Of a stretch of 64,000 nucleotides of DNA, positions 54,740-63,760 are shown one piece after another. The stretch spans positions 1 to 64,000 of the forward strand of contig CAWBSY010000011.1 of the NCBI GenBank assembly GCA_963791575.1, in the 5' to 3' direction. This DNA is from JAOAPG01 sp963791575 (GTDB lineage: Bacteria > Acidobacteriota > Terriglobia > Terriglobales > Acidobacteriaceae). Both the position numbers and the translations under genes were made by a program. Position 1 is the first letter of the stretch. Each line of letters begins with the position of its first letter. The notes under the pieces are model-generated. The model was not told the DNA's origin. It was given only the letters and a program-made list of their open reading frames with translations, and made no database searches.

Positions 54740-56542
54740 CTACTTGATGGTAATCGTCAGCATCTGTGCACCTGCGACCACATAATTCAGCGGCGTGGTT
54801 GCCGATTCGCTCACCGAGGACTCGCCTAGCACAGCCATTTCCTGGGTGCCACGCATGCCATCCATCACATTCATTATGGAGAGAGGCAAGCTCGGCATGA
54901 CCTTATCGGCCACCATGACTTCCGGATCAGCTTCGAGCAGCGAAACATACACGCGATTGTTTACATGCTGCTTGTTCAAGACCGAGATAGTGGATGCCAA
55001 ATCAAGTCTCGCGCCAAATACAGGTGATACATGGCGAAAACGATCCAGTGTGTCGCCATCACTGACTAAAATGTGCAGCGTTCCTTTGGGAGCGGACGAA
55101 GGAATATGAATAGGAAGATGTTCCACCATGCCTCCTCCGCGATAAGGACGCAACATTACTTCAATACCGACATCGTCTCCAGGACGCGCTTCAGTTACAT
55201 CCGTTCGAGCGCTTTCAAGGCGTGCCCATCGCCGTTCCCGAGAGATATCGAAATCAAGTTTCACGCCCTGAACTGCTGGCACACTGTAAGGATTCTCGTA
55301 AATCCGGCTGAACCGCTCGCCAATCGCCATTGACGCCAGCGCAGCGGCCGGCTGACCGCCATCGGCTGCAGAGAACATGTTCTGCAATGTGACATCAGGG
55401 AAACCGTTCACACTGATGCTGCCGTTCATCTGATACGTTACTTCTTCGCCGTATTCATTCACTCCGTGGAGCGCATTGAAAACCGTAGCCATCATCGCGA
55501 CCGGGCTTAGGCGCGGATTGTTGAGCATTTCGTAGTGAAATTCTTTCGGCGAAGGACCACCATGAATGGTTAGCGTGACCGGAATCATATCCGGCTTCTT
55601 GCCGAATTCTCCCATGATGCCGGTGTGACGGTCCTGTACAAATGAACCGACGGCTTCGGTGGCATTCACAATCTTAAAGGCATTCAGCGGCGAAGGAAGC
55701 GTTGCCAGCACATTGGCTTTGGTCATTGGCAAATCCACCGCGCCAAATTGCAACAAGGGATGACCACAAGCCAAAAGGTGATTGGCATCCATGTAAGTCA
55801 CGGTGCAGGTCGCAGTTATGTCCATGTCCCCGCGCACTAGCACTGCGCTCACCGCCGAACCGGGTTCCAAAGGCTCGGGCTGCTTTGCATCGCTGACGGA
55901 GCCCACGCCCATGACAGGTACGATTCCGGCGGAGGCGAACTGAGGAGCAAAACGTTGAATACTGTCCTCGGAAAATCCATTGAAAACCAATGGAGTCTCG
56001 ATAGGCTTCAAATAGTTGGCGAAGTTTTGAACTGGAACATTCGAAACACCCGGTCCGGATGTTTTGCTGGTAACGCCGGGGGTCGCCTTGGCCTCAATCG
56101 GTTCCGAGGCAGGAGTCGTATCCATGGCGCTAATTTCGAGCATTTGCGCAATCGGCGTCACGCCAGCGATCGGTTCCTTGGAGAACTCGCCAATGCGGAA
56201 GGCGAGCGCCCCTGCCAGCTTGCCATCAAGATAAACCGGGCTACCACTCATGCCCGCAACTACACCCGTGTACTGCGCCTTGTCGCCTCCCAACCGGACG
56301 AGAATGATATCGCCCTTGGGACCGTTGGCATTCTTGAGAATGCCCAAGACTTCCACGTCCATGGACTCCGGCTTAGTCCCCTGGAAAACTGTGTAAGCCA
56401 CACCTTTCATTCCCGTATGAATCTGGCTGACAGGAATGGTGTCTGTTTTTTTAAGATTTGCAGACGACAGGGTTTGAGTTTGGACTGTAAAGCAGAGTAC
56501 AAATGGGCAGGCAATTGCCAACGCGAGAACTGCTCGTCTCAT
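54740..56542 (-). CDS. SpoIVB-type (S55) serine peptidase domain protein
   Basis: 600 residues from ATG 56542, which has GGGGAA upstream. Signal peptide (VLALAIACPFVLCFTVQTQT). The S55 signature follows: IPVSQIHTGMKGVAYTVFQG with the conserved G-M-K-G-x-A-x-T-V-F-x-G, then YTGVVAGMSGSPVYLDGKLA, where the Ser of GMSGSP is the expected nucleophile. The rest is several hundred residues with no named domain, including NHLLACGHPLLQFGAVDLPM and GSVSDAKQPEPLEPGSAVSA. A large version of this protein is common in acidobacteria. It is divergent from the VWA gene. Confidence 0.85.
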   Translation of the reverse strand: MRRAVLALAIACPFVLCFTVQTQTLSSANLKKTDTIPVSQIHTGMKGVAYTVFQGTKPESMDVEVLGILKNANGPKGDIILVRLGGDKAQYTGVVAGMSGSPVYLDGKLAGALAFRIGEFSKEPIAGVTPIAQMLEISAMDTTPASEPIEAKATPGVTSKTSGPGVSNVPVQNFANYLKPIETPLVFNGFSEDSIQRFAPQFASAGIVPVMGVGSVSDAKQPEPLEPGSAVSAVLVRGDMDITATCTVTYMDANHLLACGHPLLQFGAVDLPMTKANVLATLPSPLNAFKIVNATEAVGSFVQDRHTGIMGEFGKKPDMIPVTLTIHGGPSPKEFHYEMLNNPRLSPVAMMATVFNALHGVNEYGEEVTYQMNGSISVNGFPDVTLQNMFSAADGGQPAAALASMAIGERFSRIYENPYSVPAVQGVKLDFDISRERRWARLESARTDVTEARPGDDVGIEVMLRPYRGGGMVEHLPIHIPSSAPKGTLHILVSDGDTLDRFRHVSPVFGARLDLASTISVLNKQHVNNRVYVSLLEADPEVMVADKVMPSLPLSIMNVMDGMRGTQEMAVLGESSVSESATTPLNYVVAGAQMLTITIK

Positions 56543-56706
56543 TAAATATTCCCCGGAGGACCGCCAACTGGCCCCCACTGTACAAAAAGATTACACTTCG
56601 CGCTTTCTATTCAATTGCTGGTAGGAGAGGACTAGCTAAAGCCGAGCAAACATCCCAATCGCGAAGCAGTGCGTCTATACTAGCATAGGGTTTCTAGAGG
56701 AGTTCC

Positions 56707-57924
56707 ATGTTTTTCACTGGTTTGGTTATTCCTTTTGGACGTGTCCGAGGGTGCGTTCTTGCGTCAGTTGTCTTAAGTTTTGTCTTCGCGATGTTTGTCG
56801 TAGTGGTACCGTCGGGGTCGGCACAGGACCAGTCCGCGCCTGCGTCCTCGACAAATGGGCAACAAACGGAAACTCCGCCCGCCGCCGGTGGCCCCCAGAA
56901 TGACGTTGGTCCTTACGCCATTCCAAAGAAAAAGGAAGAGCCTCCTCCGCCTCCACCTGAGCGTCCCAAGAAAGTTGAGGGCATTCCAGATTACTCACTC
57001 CACGTGGATGTTCCGTTGGTTAACGTTGATGTGATGGTTACGACCAAGGATGGGCAGTTCATCTCGACTTTAAAGAAAGACAATTTTCGCATTCTGGAAG
57101 ACGGTGTGCCGCAACCTATCAACAACTTTACCGTATCCGAAGCGCCAATTACTGCTGTGTTGTTGGTCGAGTTTGCATCGACAAATTACTACTTCATGGT
57201 AGACGCGCTGAACGCCTCATACGCGTTTGCGAATACCCTGAAGAAAGAGGATTGGGTCGCGGTCGTCTCATATGACATGAAGCCGCATGTCCTTGCAGAT
57301 TTTACTCAGAATAAGCAGGAAGTTGTCGGAGCACTGAATCAATTGCGTATCCCCACCTTTGCGGAAACCAATCTGTTCGACGCCCTTTACGACACTCTGG
57401 ACCGAATGGATCGTATTCAGGGACACAAGTACATCATCCTGGTCAGCACCGGCGTTGACACTTTCAGCAAGCTCAACCTCGACCAGATCACCAAGAAGAT
57501 TAAGACAACGAAAGATATAACGATTTTCCCTATCAGCGTTGGGTGGATTGCGAGGGAAAGAGCGGAAGCTCGTGGCGGAGCCGCCTACCATGGAATGGGC
57601 ATTCCAGTCGGACAAATGGATTATCTTCAAGCCGACAATGAAATGCAAACCTTCGCGCGGTTAACCGGAGGCCGTTTCTACCAGCCCCGTTTTGTAGGCG
57701 ACATGGTAGACGCATTTCATGACATAGCTGGGGATATTCGTAATCAGTACAACATCACTTATCACCCCACCAATGCAAAACTAGACGGAACGTACCGCAA
57801 GTTGAAAGTGGATGTCGTTGCACCGGATGGCGGCCAGCTGAAGATAAAAGACCAGCACGGCAAAGATGTGAAATACCAGGTGATTGCTCGCGAGGGCTAT
57901 ACGGCAAAACATACTGTCGACTAG
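56707..57924 (+). CDS. Secreted VWFA-related acidobacterial domain protein
   Basis: 405 residues with a signal peptide (VLASVVLSFVFAMFVVVVPS). A Pro-rich stretch (KKKEEPPPPPPERPKKVE) precedes the domain. VDVPLVNVDVMVTTKDGQFI, LKKDNFRILEDGVPQPINNF and AVLLVEFASTNYYFMVDALN match the acidobacterial VWFA-related family (TIGR03436-like). TLDRMDRIQGHKYIILVSTG and TIFPISVGWIARERAEARGG follow, then RLTGGRFYQP. The metal-site D-x-S-x-S is replaced by E-F-A-S-T here, so metal binding may be altered. Surface or periplasmic; the ligand is unknown. Confidence 0.85.
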   Translation: MFFTGLVIPFGRVRGCVLASVVLSFVFAMFVVVVPSGSAQDQSAPASSTNGQQTETPPAAGGPQNDVGPYAIPKKKEEPPPPPPERPKKVEGIPDYSLHVDVPLVNVDVMVTTKDGQFISTLKKDNFRILEDGVPQPINNFTVSEAPITAVLLVEFASTNYYFMVDALNASYAFANTLKKEDWVAVVSYDMKPHVLADFTQNKQEVVGALNQLRIPTFAETNLFDALYDTLDRMDRIQGHKYIILVSTGVDTFSKLNLDQITKKIKTTKDITIFPISVGWIARERAEARGGAAYHGMGIPVGQMDYLQADNEMQTFARLTGGRFYQPRFVGDMVDAFHDIAGDIRNQYNITYHPTNAKLDGTYRKLKVDVVAPDGGQLKIKDQHGKDVKYQVIAREGYTAKHTVD

Positions 57925-57941
57925 TTGGTTGCTCAGTAGAC

Positions 57942-58673
57942 TTAGTGCACGTGCGCAACGTGATCGAGCAAGAAGAGTACTCCGACACCCAAAAAGACTA
58001 CCAGGGCCATTCCTACTCCCGGCTCCCGATTCACTTCGGGGATAAGGTCCGAAGCCGCGACGTAAATCGTCACTCCTGCTGAAACCGGCAATCCGAAGCT
58101 TACTTCCTGGCGAAAAACCGCCATTGTGAGTACACCGGCAAAGGTGGCAATCCCCAGCAATATCGAGGCTCCCCAGGCATTGCGGCGGCTCTGCCCGCTC
58201 GCCAGCATTACCGAGGCAATGGTGAATCCTTCTGGAATCTTGTGCAGAAAGATTGCCAGGAAAATGATCCAGCCGAGCCAGTTCGAAACCATGAAGCCCG
58301 AAGCAATGGCAATTCCATCAAAAAACGTATGGATGATAAGTCCGATTAGGACGGAATATCCCTTATGTGCGTGTACGAATTCGGCTGCATGCGTCTCTTC
58401 TCCGAAATGAAAGTGCGGTGCCAGCGTGTGTTCGAAGAAATGAATGATCAGATAACCGAGGAGGACCAGATACGCCGCACTCTTGCCGCGTAACTCCAAA
58501 CTGGCTGGAAAAATTTCGACAATCGCCGTCGCCAGCATGAACCCTGCCCCCAAAGCGACGAAGTATTTTAGATAAGAACGCTGCCAATGCTTTTGAACAA
58601 TAATAGCGCCGCCGAAAACGTTCGCAGCGGCAGCAGTTAAGCCTAAAAGAAGACTAAGAATAACGGGATGCAT
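57942..58673 (-). CDS. ZIP-family metal transporter
   Basis: 243 residues, eight predicted membrane helices. Conserved metal-site helices are LIIHTFFDGIAIASGFMVSN (H-x3-D-G) and FLAIFLHKIPEGFTIASVML (H-K-x-P-E-G). A His-rich loop (HFFEHTLAPHFHFGEETHAA plus EFVHAHKG) lies between helices 3 and 4. Probably imports zinc or another divalent cation; selectivity is not evident. It is convergent with the VWA gene, and its start is 63 bases from the four-helix-bundle gene end. Confidence 0.9.
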   Translation of the reverse strand: MHPVILSLLLGLTAAAANVFGGAIIVQKHWQRSYLKYFVALGAGFMLATAIVEIFPASLELRGKSAAYLVLLGYLIIHFFEHTLAPHFHFGEETHAAEFVHAHKGYSVLIGLIIHTFFDGIAIASGFMVSNWLGWIIFLAIFLHKIPEGFTIASVMLASGQSRRNAWGASILLGIATFAGVLTMAVFRQEVSFGLPVSAGVTIYVAASDLIPEVNREPGVGMALVVFLGVGVLFLLDHVAHVH

Positions 58674-58688
58674 GTGTCGAGGATGATA

Positions 58689-58723
58689 TCAGTTGTCAGT
58701 TCTTAGTTCGCAGTTCCCAGCCC
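58689..58723. repeat. Heptad tandem repeat
   Basis: Five 7-base units: TCAGTTG, TCAGTTC, TTAGTTC, GCAGTTC, CCAGCCC. It lies in the gap between the ZIP and four-helix-bundle genes. The same period, with other units, occurs at 31165-31192 and 61982-62002. Confidence 0.6.
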
Positions 58724-58735
58724 TCGAATGAAAGT

Positions 58736-59097
58736 TCATGCCGCTGGACGGATAGAAGCACTCAGCCCGTTTAATATTTTGCCCACTTCCGCCGCTTTAT
58801 TCAGCATATGTTCACCTTGCTCAGGAGATATATATCCCAGGTTCTGGGCGATCATGAGTTGGGTTTCGGCTTCTACCAGAGATCCCCTCGCTCGGCCGAG
58901 GAAATGGTGGAATTCTTGTGGAGAGTAGCGAGCTTGGCCTCAGCAATATTGGTAGCTACTGAGATGGCGGCTCGTCTGAGGTGAGTAGCAAGATTGTAGA
59001 GTTCGTCACGCGGAAATTCTTTTGTAGTTTTGTATACGTCCATGACAAAGCTCATTGCCTTCTGCCAAGCAATCAATTCTCGATAAGACTGTCCCAT
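58736..59097 (-). CDS. Four-helix-bundle protein (23S rRNA intervening-sequence type; frameshift near 58935)
   Basis: N-terminus YRELIAWQKAMSFVMDVYKT and FPRDELYNLATHLRRAAISV with TNIAEA is the classic first half of this family. A frame change near 58935 continues with ARYSPQEFHHFLGRARGSLV, EAETQLMIAQNLGYISPEQG and KAAEVGKILNGLSAS, ending at 58736. About 120 residues, typical. These small proteins pack as pentameric helical bundles; their function is unclear despite the old name linked to rRNA intervening sequences. No rRNA gene is nearby. Confidence 0.88.
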
Positions 59098-59232
59098 GAT
59101 GGCCTCGCTTTTAGAACAATCTTGACAACCGAAGTTGAAAAAAGCAGTGACATGTGAACACTAGAACAACTGAGACCTATGAACTGAGAATCAAGGACCA
59201 AGGCAAATTGGGAACCTCCAAACTAACCTTGC

Positions 59233-60318
59233 CTACCCGCTATGCCGGATGTGCATCACATCGCCGTCTTTCACGATGTAATCCTTGCCTTCGAGCCGCA
59301 GAATTCCTTTGGCTCGAGCATTTGCCTCTGACCCTGCTTCGAGCAGCTGGTTCCATGCAATGGTTTCCGCGCGGATAAAGTGCTTTTCCAGATCAGAATG
59401 AATCGCGCCCGCAGCTTCAACGGCCCGCGTATTCACAGGAATCGTCCAGGCACGACACTCGTCCTCACCGATTGTTAGGAACGAGACAAGTCCCAACAAT
59501 GCGTAAGTGGTGCGGATCAGCCGCGACAAACCACTCTCGGTCAGTCCATAACTTGAAAGGAATTCAGCGGCGTCGGCATCGCTCATTTCCGCGAGCTCGG
59601 CTTCAACCTTGCCGCAAATTGCAGTAGCCCCTGCATTGGGACGGGAGGCTACTTCCGTCAGATTGTATTTAGCGACTGCCTCATCGAGTTCTTTCCCGAG
59701 TTCGGTGCTCTCGCCGATATTGAGTACATATAGAATCGGCTTTTCGCTCAGGAACATGAAGCCCCGCAGCCGTTTCTTGTCTTCCGCAGTCATTTCCATC
59801 TCGCGCAGCGGGCGCTCGGTTTCGACGTGAACCTTGGCTCGTTTCAGAAGGTCAAATTCTTTTTCGAGGTCGGAAGTGCGCATCTTTTTCAGATCTTTTT
59901 CGACGCGTTCCAGGCGCTTCTCAATTTGTCCGAGATCGCTGACCATGAGATCGAATTCGACATTCTTGATATCGCGCAAAGGATCGATCGACCCGACATG
60001 CGGAATCGAAGGATCGTCAAAAGCCCGGACCACATGAGCCAGAGCATCCACATTGCGTAGATGGCCGATGTAGCCGCTTTCTTTCAGCGCATCTTGCCCT
60101 ATTGCGCCTACATCTACGTATTCGACCGATGCGTGCGTCAGTTTTTTTGGTTTGTAGACCGCCGCCAAGCGGTCGAGGCGGTCGTCAGGGACTTTGGCTA
60201 CTCCGACGTGAGCTTCACGAGGATTCGAATATGCCTGTTCCGACAGATTTGCTTTAGTGAGAATGCGGAAGAGAGATGTCTTGCCTACCTGCGGCAGGCC
60301 GATAATGCCAGTTTTCAT
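59233..60318 (-). CDS. ychF: Redox-regulated ATPase YchF (Obg-like)
   Basis: 361 residues. It has a P-loop GLPQVGKTSLFRILTKANLS, then SNPREAHVGVAKVPDDRLDR, VEYVDVGAIGQDALKESGYI and HVVRAFDDPSIPHVGSIDPL. A coiled-coil region occupies the middle and the C-terminal TGS domain is visible in SFLTIGEDECRAWTIPVNTR, HSDLEKHFIRAETIAWNQLL and YIVKDGDVMHIRHS. YchF binds ribosomes and, unlike other Obg proteins, prefers ATP. Complete, no frameshift. Confidence 0.95.
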   Translation of the reverse strand: MKTGIIGLPQVGKTSLFRILTKANLSEQAYSNPREAHVGVAKVPDDRLDRLAAVYKPKKLTHASVEYVDVGAIGQDALKESGYIGHLRNVDALAHVVRAFDDPSIPHVGSIDPLRDIKNVEFDLMVSDLGQIEKRLERVEKDLKKMRTSDLEKEFDLLKRAKVHVETERPLREMEMTAEDKKRLRGFMFLSEKPILYVLNIGESTELGKELDEAVAKYNLTEVASRPNAGATAICGKVEAELAEMSDADAAEFLSSYGLTESGLSRLIRTTYALLGLVSFLTIGEDECRAWTIPVNTRAVEAAGAIHSDLEKHFIRAETIAWNQLLEAGSEANARAKGILRLEGKDYIVKDGDVMHIRHSG

Positions 60319-60345
60319 AAGAAGTAGAAATCATAACAGGGCCGG

Positions 60346-60822
60346 TTAGGCAGGTGGTTTCGAGACCAGATAAACGAGGACGAATCCCAGCAACAAGACG
60401 CCACTCTCAAGCCGTGTCGACCATACGTGGAGAACATCAAATTGTGCGCGGGCTGGATTACTGGTGGGGACAGAATCGATTTCAGCCGGAAGAGAGGCAC
60501 GAATCGCATCCATCTGAGGAATGATGCCGAATTGAGAAATCAACGTCAATGCCAGCATCAGCACAATCAGCAGGTGGCCGGCTGAAGTAGCTGCAGCAGT
60601 TCCGGTACTCAGGCGATTCAACAACAACGAGCAGACCAGAAAAACCACTCCGGAGACGAGGCCCATCCAGTGCAGAGCATTGAGGGATCTACCGACGACC
60701 TCACCAGCGAGATGCCGGCTGGGAAGCGTAGAGAAAGCGGTTTGTGCAACCACGGGAAAAAATATGAGTCCGCCCACCCAGACGACCAGTGACACCAGCA
60801 TGAGATAGCGCAGGAATGACAT
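60346..60822 (-). CDS. DUF4149 membrane protein
   Basis: 158 residues with four predicted membrane helices: YLMLVSLVVWVGGLIFFPVV, ALHWMGLVSGVVFLVCSLLL, GHLLIVLMLALTLISQFGII and SGVLLLGFVLVYLV. The opening V-W-x-G-G-x-x-F...A and the conserved charged L-x-S-P-x-R-x-F-D-x-L-H-x-W-S pattern (here RAQFDVLHVWSTRLES) match DUF4149. Function unknown. It lies just downstream of ychF on the same strand. Confidence 0.8.
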   Translation of the reverse strand: MSFLRYLMLVSLVVWVGGLIFFPVVAQTAFSTLPSRHLAGEVVGRSLNALHWMGLVSGVVFLVCSLLLNRLSTGTAAATSAGHLLIVLMLALTLISQFGIIPQMDAIRASLPAEIDSVPTSNPARAQFDVLHVWSTRLESGVLLLGFVLVYLVSKPPA

Positions 60823-60928
60823 CGAGCTATTATGCTGCTTTGCTGGATTGAATTCTAGGGCGCGAGCGGACTCATTAATAGAAGGCCGGATTCAGGAGAA
60901 ACCAAAGCCGTGCGCGAAGAAATTAGGC

Positions 60929-61887
60929 TTAAACGGGAACGGGAATGCTATCCGCAATCTCTTGCATCACATGTTCTGCCTGCTCGGACTTCTTGATGGT
61001 CGAGGATTGCAGTCCGCTGACTACCACGCGGTGCGCAAAAACCGGCACCACCAGCGGCTTGAAATCTTCCGGAACGCAGAACGTACGCCCATCGAGGAAG
61101 GCCATGGCTTGCGCAGCGCGATAAAACATCTGCGACCCGCGAGGCGAAACTCCCAAGGAGAAGTGTTCAGATTCACGGGTTTTCTTCACGATCGCTAATG
61201 CGTACGTCACCAGCGATTCATCCACCCGTACCTGAGTCACGGCACTTTGCATTTCGAGTATGTCGGCTCCCCCAAGCACGGGAGACATGTGCTCGAGCTT
61301 TGCCGCACCGGCTTCCGAGCGTAGAATTTCGCGCTCCGCGTTGCTGTCCGGATATCCCATTTGCACTCGCATCAGAAATCGATCGAGCTGCGATTCCGGC
61401 AATGGATAAGTGCCGTGATGCTCAATCGGGTTCTGCGTAGCAATTACAAGAAACGGTTGTGGCAGAGGATACGAATGGGAGTCAACCGTGATCTGCCCTT
61501 CGTTCATGGCTTCGAGCAGCGCAGATTGGGTCTTAGGTGTCGTGCGATTGATTTCGTCCGCCAAGAGAATGTTGGTGAAAATTGGTCCGGACTTGAATTC
61601 AAACTGCTGCTCAAGAGCAGAATAGATCGAGATTCCGAGGATGTCCGAGGGCAGCATGTCGCTCGTGAACTGCACCCGTTGAAACTGCAATCCAGAGCTC
61701 GCGCCAGCGCCTGAGCGAGGGTCGTTTTGCCAACTCCCGGCACGCCCTCAATAAGCAAGTGTCCACGGGCGAGTATCGAAACCAAGGCCAGTCGAATGAT
61801 ATCGTCCTTGCCGCGAATTACCTTGCGCAGGGCGTTTTCGAGTTGGGTGGCACGGGATGAAGCAGCGGCAGCGATTTCAGGCGACAT
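60929..61887 (-). CDS. MoxR-family AAA+ ATPase (frameshift near 61690)
   Basis: About 319 residues when joined. First frame: NALRKVIRGKDDIIRLALVS and Walker A IEGVPGVGKTTLAQALARAL. A frame change near 61690 leads to FQRVQFTSDMLPSDILGISI, Walker B NILLADEINRTTPKTQSALL, MNEGQITVDSHSYPLPQPFL, VIATQNPIEHHGTYPLPESQ and LDRFLMRVQMGYP. MoxR proteins act as chaperones that insert metals or assemble complexes, usually next to DUF58 and VWA genes. Here neither is visible, since the downstream gene is DUF4149. The frameshift hides the Walker A part from the Walker B part in raw translation. Confidence 0.9.
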
Positions 61888-61981
61888 CGTTCGTAGGTGA
61901 CTCGTTTTAGGTGGTATTAATGCGATTCTACAGTGAAGAACGGCACAGTCACGGTTACTTGCGTCACTGAAGCTTTGGCTC

Positions 61982-62002
61982 CTAGCGTCTAGCTCTTAGC
62001 TC
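61982..62002. repeat. Heptad tandem repeat upstream of moxR
   Basis: Three 7-base units CTAGCGT, CTAGCTC, TTAGCTC. Third instance of a period-7 element in this window. Confidence 0.5.
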
Positions 62003-62082
62003 ATCGGTAGGAATGCTGATTTTTCGGGGTAATGAAAAAATTTCAAGGTTGCATATCCGACTTTGCTAAGAACGTCAGGTCA

Positions 62083-62101
62083 TGTCCTAATCAATAGGAC
62101 A
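62083..62101. promoter_or_regulatory. Inverted repeat upstream of the riboswitch
   Basis: TGTCCTA (62083-62089), loop ATCAA, TAGGACA (62095-62101): perfect 7-bp arms. It lies just before the candidate promoter of the thrC leader and could be a protein-binding site. Confidence 0.4.
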
Positions 62102-62121
62102 CTACCCCGAGATAAGACCTC

Positions 62122-62150
62122 TTGACTCTGGCCCTTACTTCCCTTGTACC
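62122..62150 (+). promoter_or_regulatory. Possible promoter of the SAM-riboswitch leader
   Basis: TTGACT (62122-62127), 17-base spacer, TGTACC (62145-62150). The -35 is 5 of 6, the -10 only 3 of 6. The predicted start point would put the first riboswitch helix about 30 bases into the transcript. Confidence 0.4.
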
Positions 62151-62185
62151 ATTTCTACAAGTTTGCTCTTCGGAGCAGACCTTGG

Positions 62186-62300
62186 ATTTCATGAAGAGTG
62201 GCTGAGGGACGAGCCCTTAGAAGCCACGACAACCGGATCAGAAGTCAACTTCTGGTCGCCCGGTGTCAACTCTCGCCCTGGTAAAGGGGGAACATGAGAT
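62186..62300 (+). ncRNA. SAM-I (S-box) riboswitch
   Basis: P1 pairs ATTTCATG (62186-62193) with CATGAGAT (62293-62300). The core follows the S-box consensus. AGAGTGGCTGAGGGACGAGC runs into CCTTAGAAGCCACGACAACC, matching the conserved GAGGGA...GCCC...GAAgCC...CAACC. Later CCGGTGTCAACTCTC matches the conserved GGTGCtAAtTCC segment. The pseudoknot and P2 helices can be drawn from these blocks. SAM binding should shut off the downstream gene, which is thrC. The S-box core is clearer than any other RNA signal in the window. Confidence 0.9.
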
Positions 62301-62329
62301 TCGGGGTGCCGACTTTTAAGCATCTCGTT

Positions 62330-62371
62330 CCTCTTTTCCTCATATCCGGGAAAGAGGATTTCGTATTTTAG
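62330..62371 (+). terminator. Candidate expression-platform terminator of the SAM riboswitch
   Basis: CCTCTTTTCC (62330-62339) and GGGAAAGAGG (62348-62357) form a 10-bp stem with one G-U pair and a loop of 8. It is followed by ATTTCGTATTTT, moderately U-rich. It lies about 30 bases after the riboswitch and 82 bases before the thrC start, the expected place for a regulated terminator. Confidence 0.55.
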
Positions 62372-62452
62372 GGCAGTTTTATAGCGGCTCGTCCCCGGCT
62401 TCGCATGCGAGAGATCGCATAAAGCACGAAAGGAAGAGAGTCGCTGCCATGA

Positions 62453-63752
62453 GTGTTGCAACGCGTTGAATCCGGCGTTAGTAAATCTGCAAGCCATACC
62501 GCCCACTACGAATTGCGCTGTCGCGAGTGTCACAAGAGTTGGGGCAACCAGCCCAAGTCGATTTGCGACGATTGCTTCTCGCCCCTCGAAGTTTTCTACG
62601 ACTACGAAGCCCTGCGCGGCGAGTTTACCCGCGAGCGCATTGCGCAAGGGCCTCCGAGCATGTGGCGTTATTCCGCTCTGCTTCCTCTTCCCAGAAATTA
62701 CGAACCCAGTGTGCCTGCCGGGTTCACTCCACTGCTTGAGGCGCCGCGACTGGCGCAACAACTTGGCGCGAAGAATTTGTTCCTCAAAAACGATGCGGTC
62801 TGCTTGCCCTCCCTAAGCTTTAAAGATCGCGTCGTCGCAGTGGCTTTGGCGAATGCGCGCAGCTTCGGATTCGACACGGTGGCATGCTCATCGACGGGAA
62901 ACCTTGCGAACTCGGTAGCCGCGCAAGCAGCGCGCAACGGGTTCAAGGCCTGGATATTTATTCCCGCCGATCTTGAGCCAGCAAAAATTTTGGGAACGCA
63001 AGTCTTTGGCGCAAAGCTGGTGCGCATCGCTGGCAGTTACGATCAGGTGAACCGCTTGTGCTCGCAAATCGCCGACGAACGTAATTGGGGATTCGTGAAT
63101 GTGAATCTGCGTCCTTATTATGCCGAAGGTTCGAAGACCGTGGGATTCGAAATCGCCGAACAGCTGGGCTGGCGCTTGCCGGACAACGTGGTAGTCCCGA
63201 TGGCGGGCGGGTCGTTGATTACTAAGATCAAGAAGGCGTTTGAAGAATTGATTCAGCTGGGACTGGTTGAGCCGAAAAACGGTGAAGTTCTTCGGAGCGC
63301 AGGCTACGGGATGCTCGCCAATTTCGACTGCGGTCAAAGCGGGGAACTCCGAGATCGAGCCGCAGAAGCCCGCGACGATTGCGCGATCTTTGGCGATTGG
63401 AAATCCGGCGGACGGGCACTATGCGATCAAGACGATCACGAAGAGCGGAGGATGGTCGGAAGATGTTTCTGATCCCGAGGTGGTGAAAGGAATTCAGTTG
63501 CTCGCCGAAAGTGAAGGCATCTTTACGGAGACCGCTGGTGGAGTGACGGTGGGATGCGCGCGCAAGCTTTACAAGCAGGGCCGCATCACTCCGGACGAAA
63601 CTACCGTGCTCTGCATTACGGGGAACGGCTTGAAGACAACGGATGCTCTGGCCGGAGAGTATGAAGCTGAAGAAGCGATCTCTCCGAAGCTGGCCGAGTT
63701 CAATCGGTATCTGGAAAGAGCGCTGGACGTTCCGGAAGCGGTGGGGGTCTAA
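62453..63752 (+). CDS. thrC: Threonine synthase (one frameshift near 63280)
   Basis: PLP enzyme that converts O-phosphohomoserine to threonine. About 433 residues. N-terminal zinc-ribbon-like module LRCRECHKSWGNQPKSICDD plus C (C-x2-C...C-x2-C). The PLP-lysine block is LPSLSFKDRVVAVAL, followed by ACSSTGNLANSVAAQAARNG and a phosphate-binding VVPMAGGSLITKIKKAFEEL. An extra A in the run at 63277-63281 breaks the frame. The rest reads VKFFGAQATGCSPISTAVKA, GHYAIKTITKSGGWSEDVSD and GIFTETAGGVTVGCARKLYK. The start is probably GTG 62453. It is controlled by a SAM-I riboswitch, unusual for threonine synthesis, and is followed 8 bases later by a ubiquitin-like carrier gene. Confidence 0.93.
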
Positions 63753-63760
63753 CATGGCAA

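Noticed and set aside
62189..62761. A minus-strand frame over the riboswitch and the start of thrC
   Set aside because: It is antisense to the riboswitch and thrC, with no domain resemblance.
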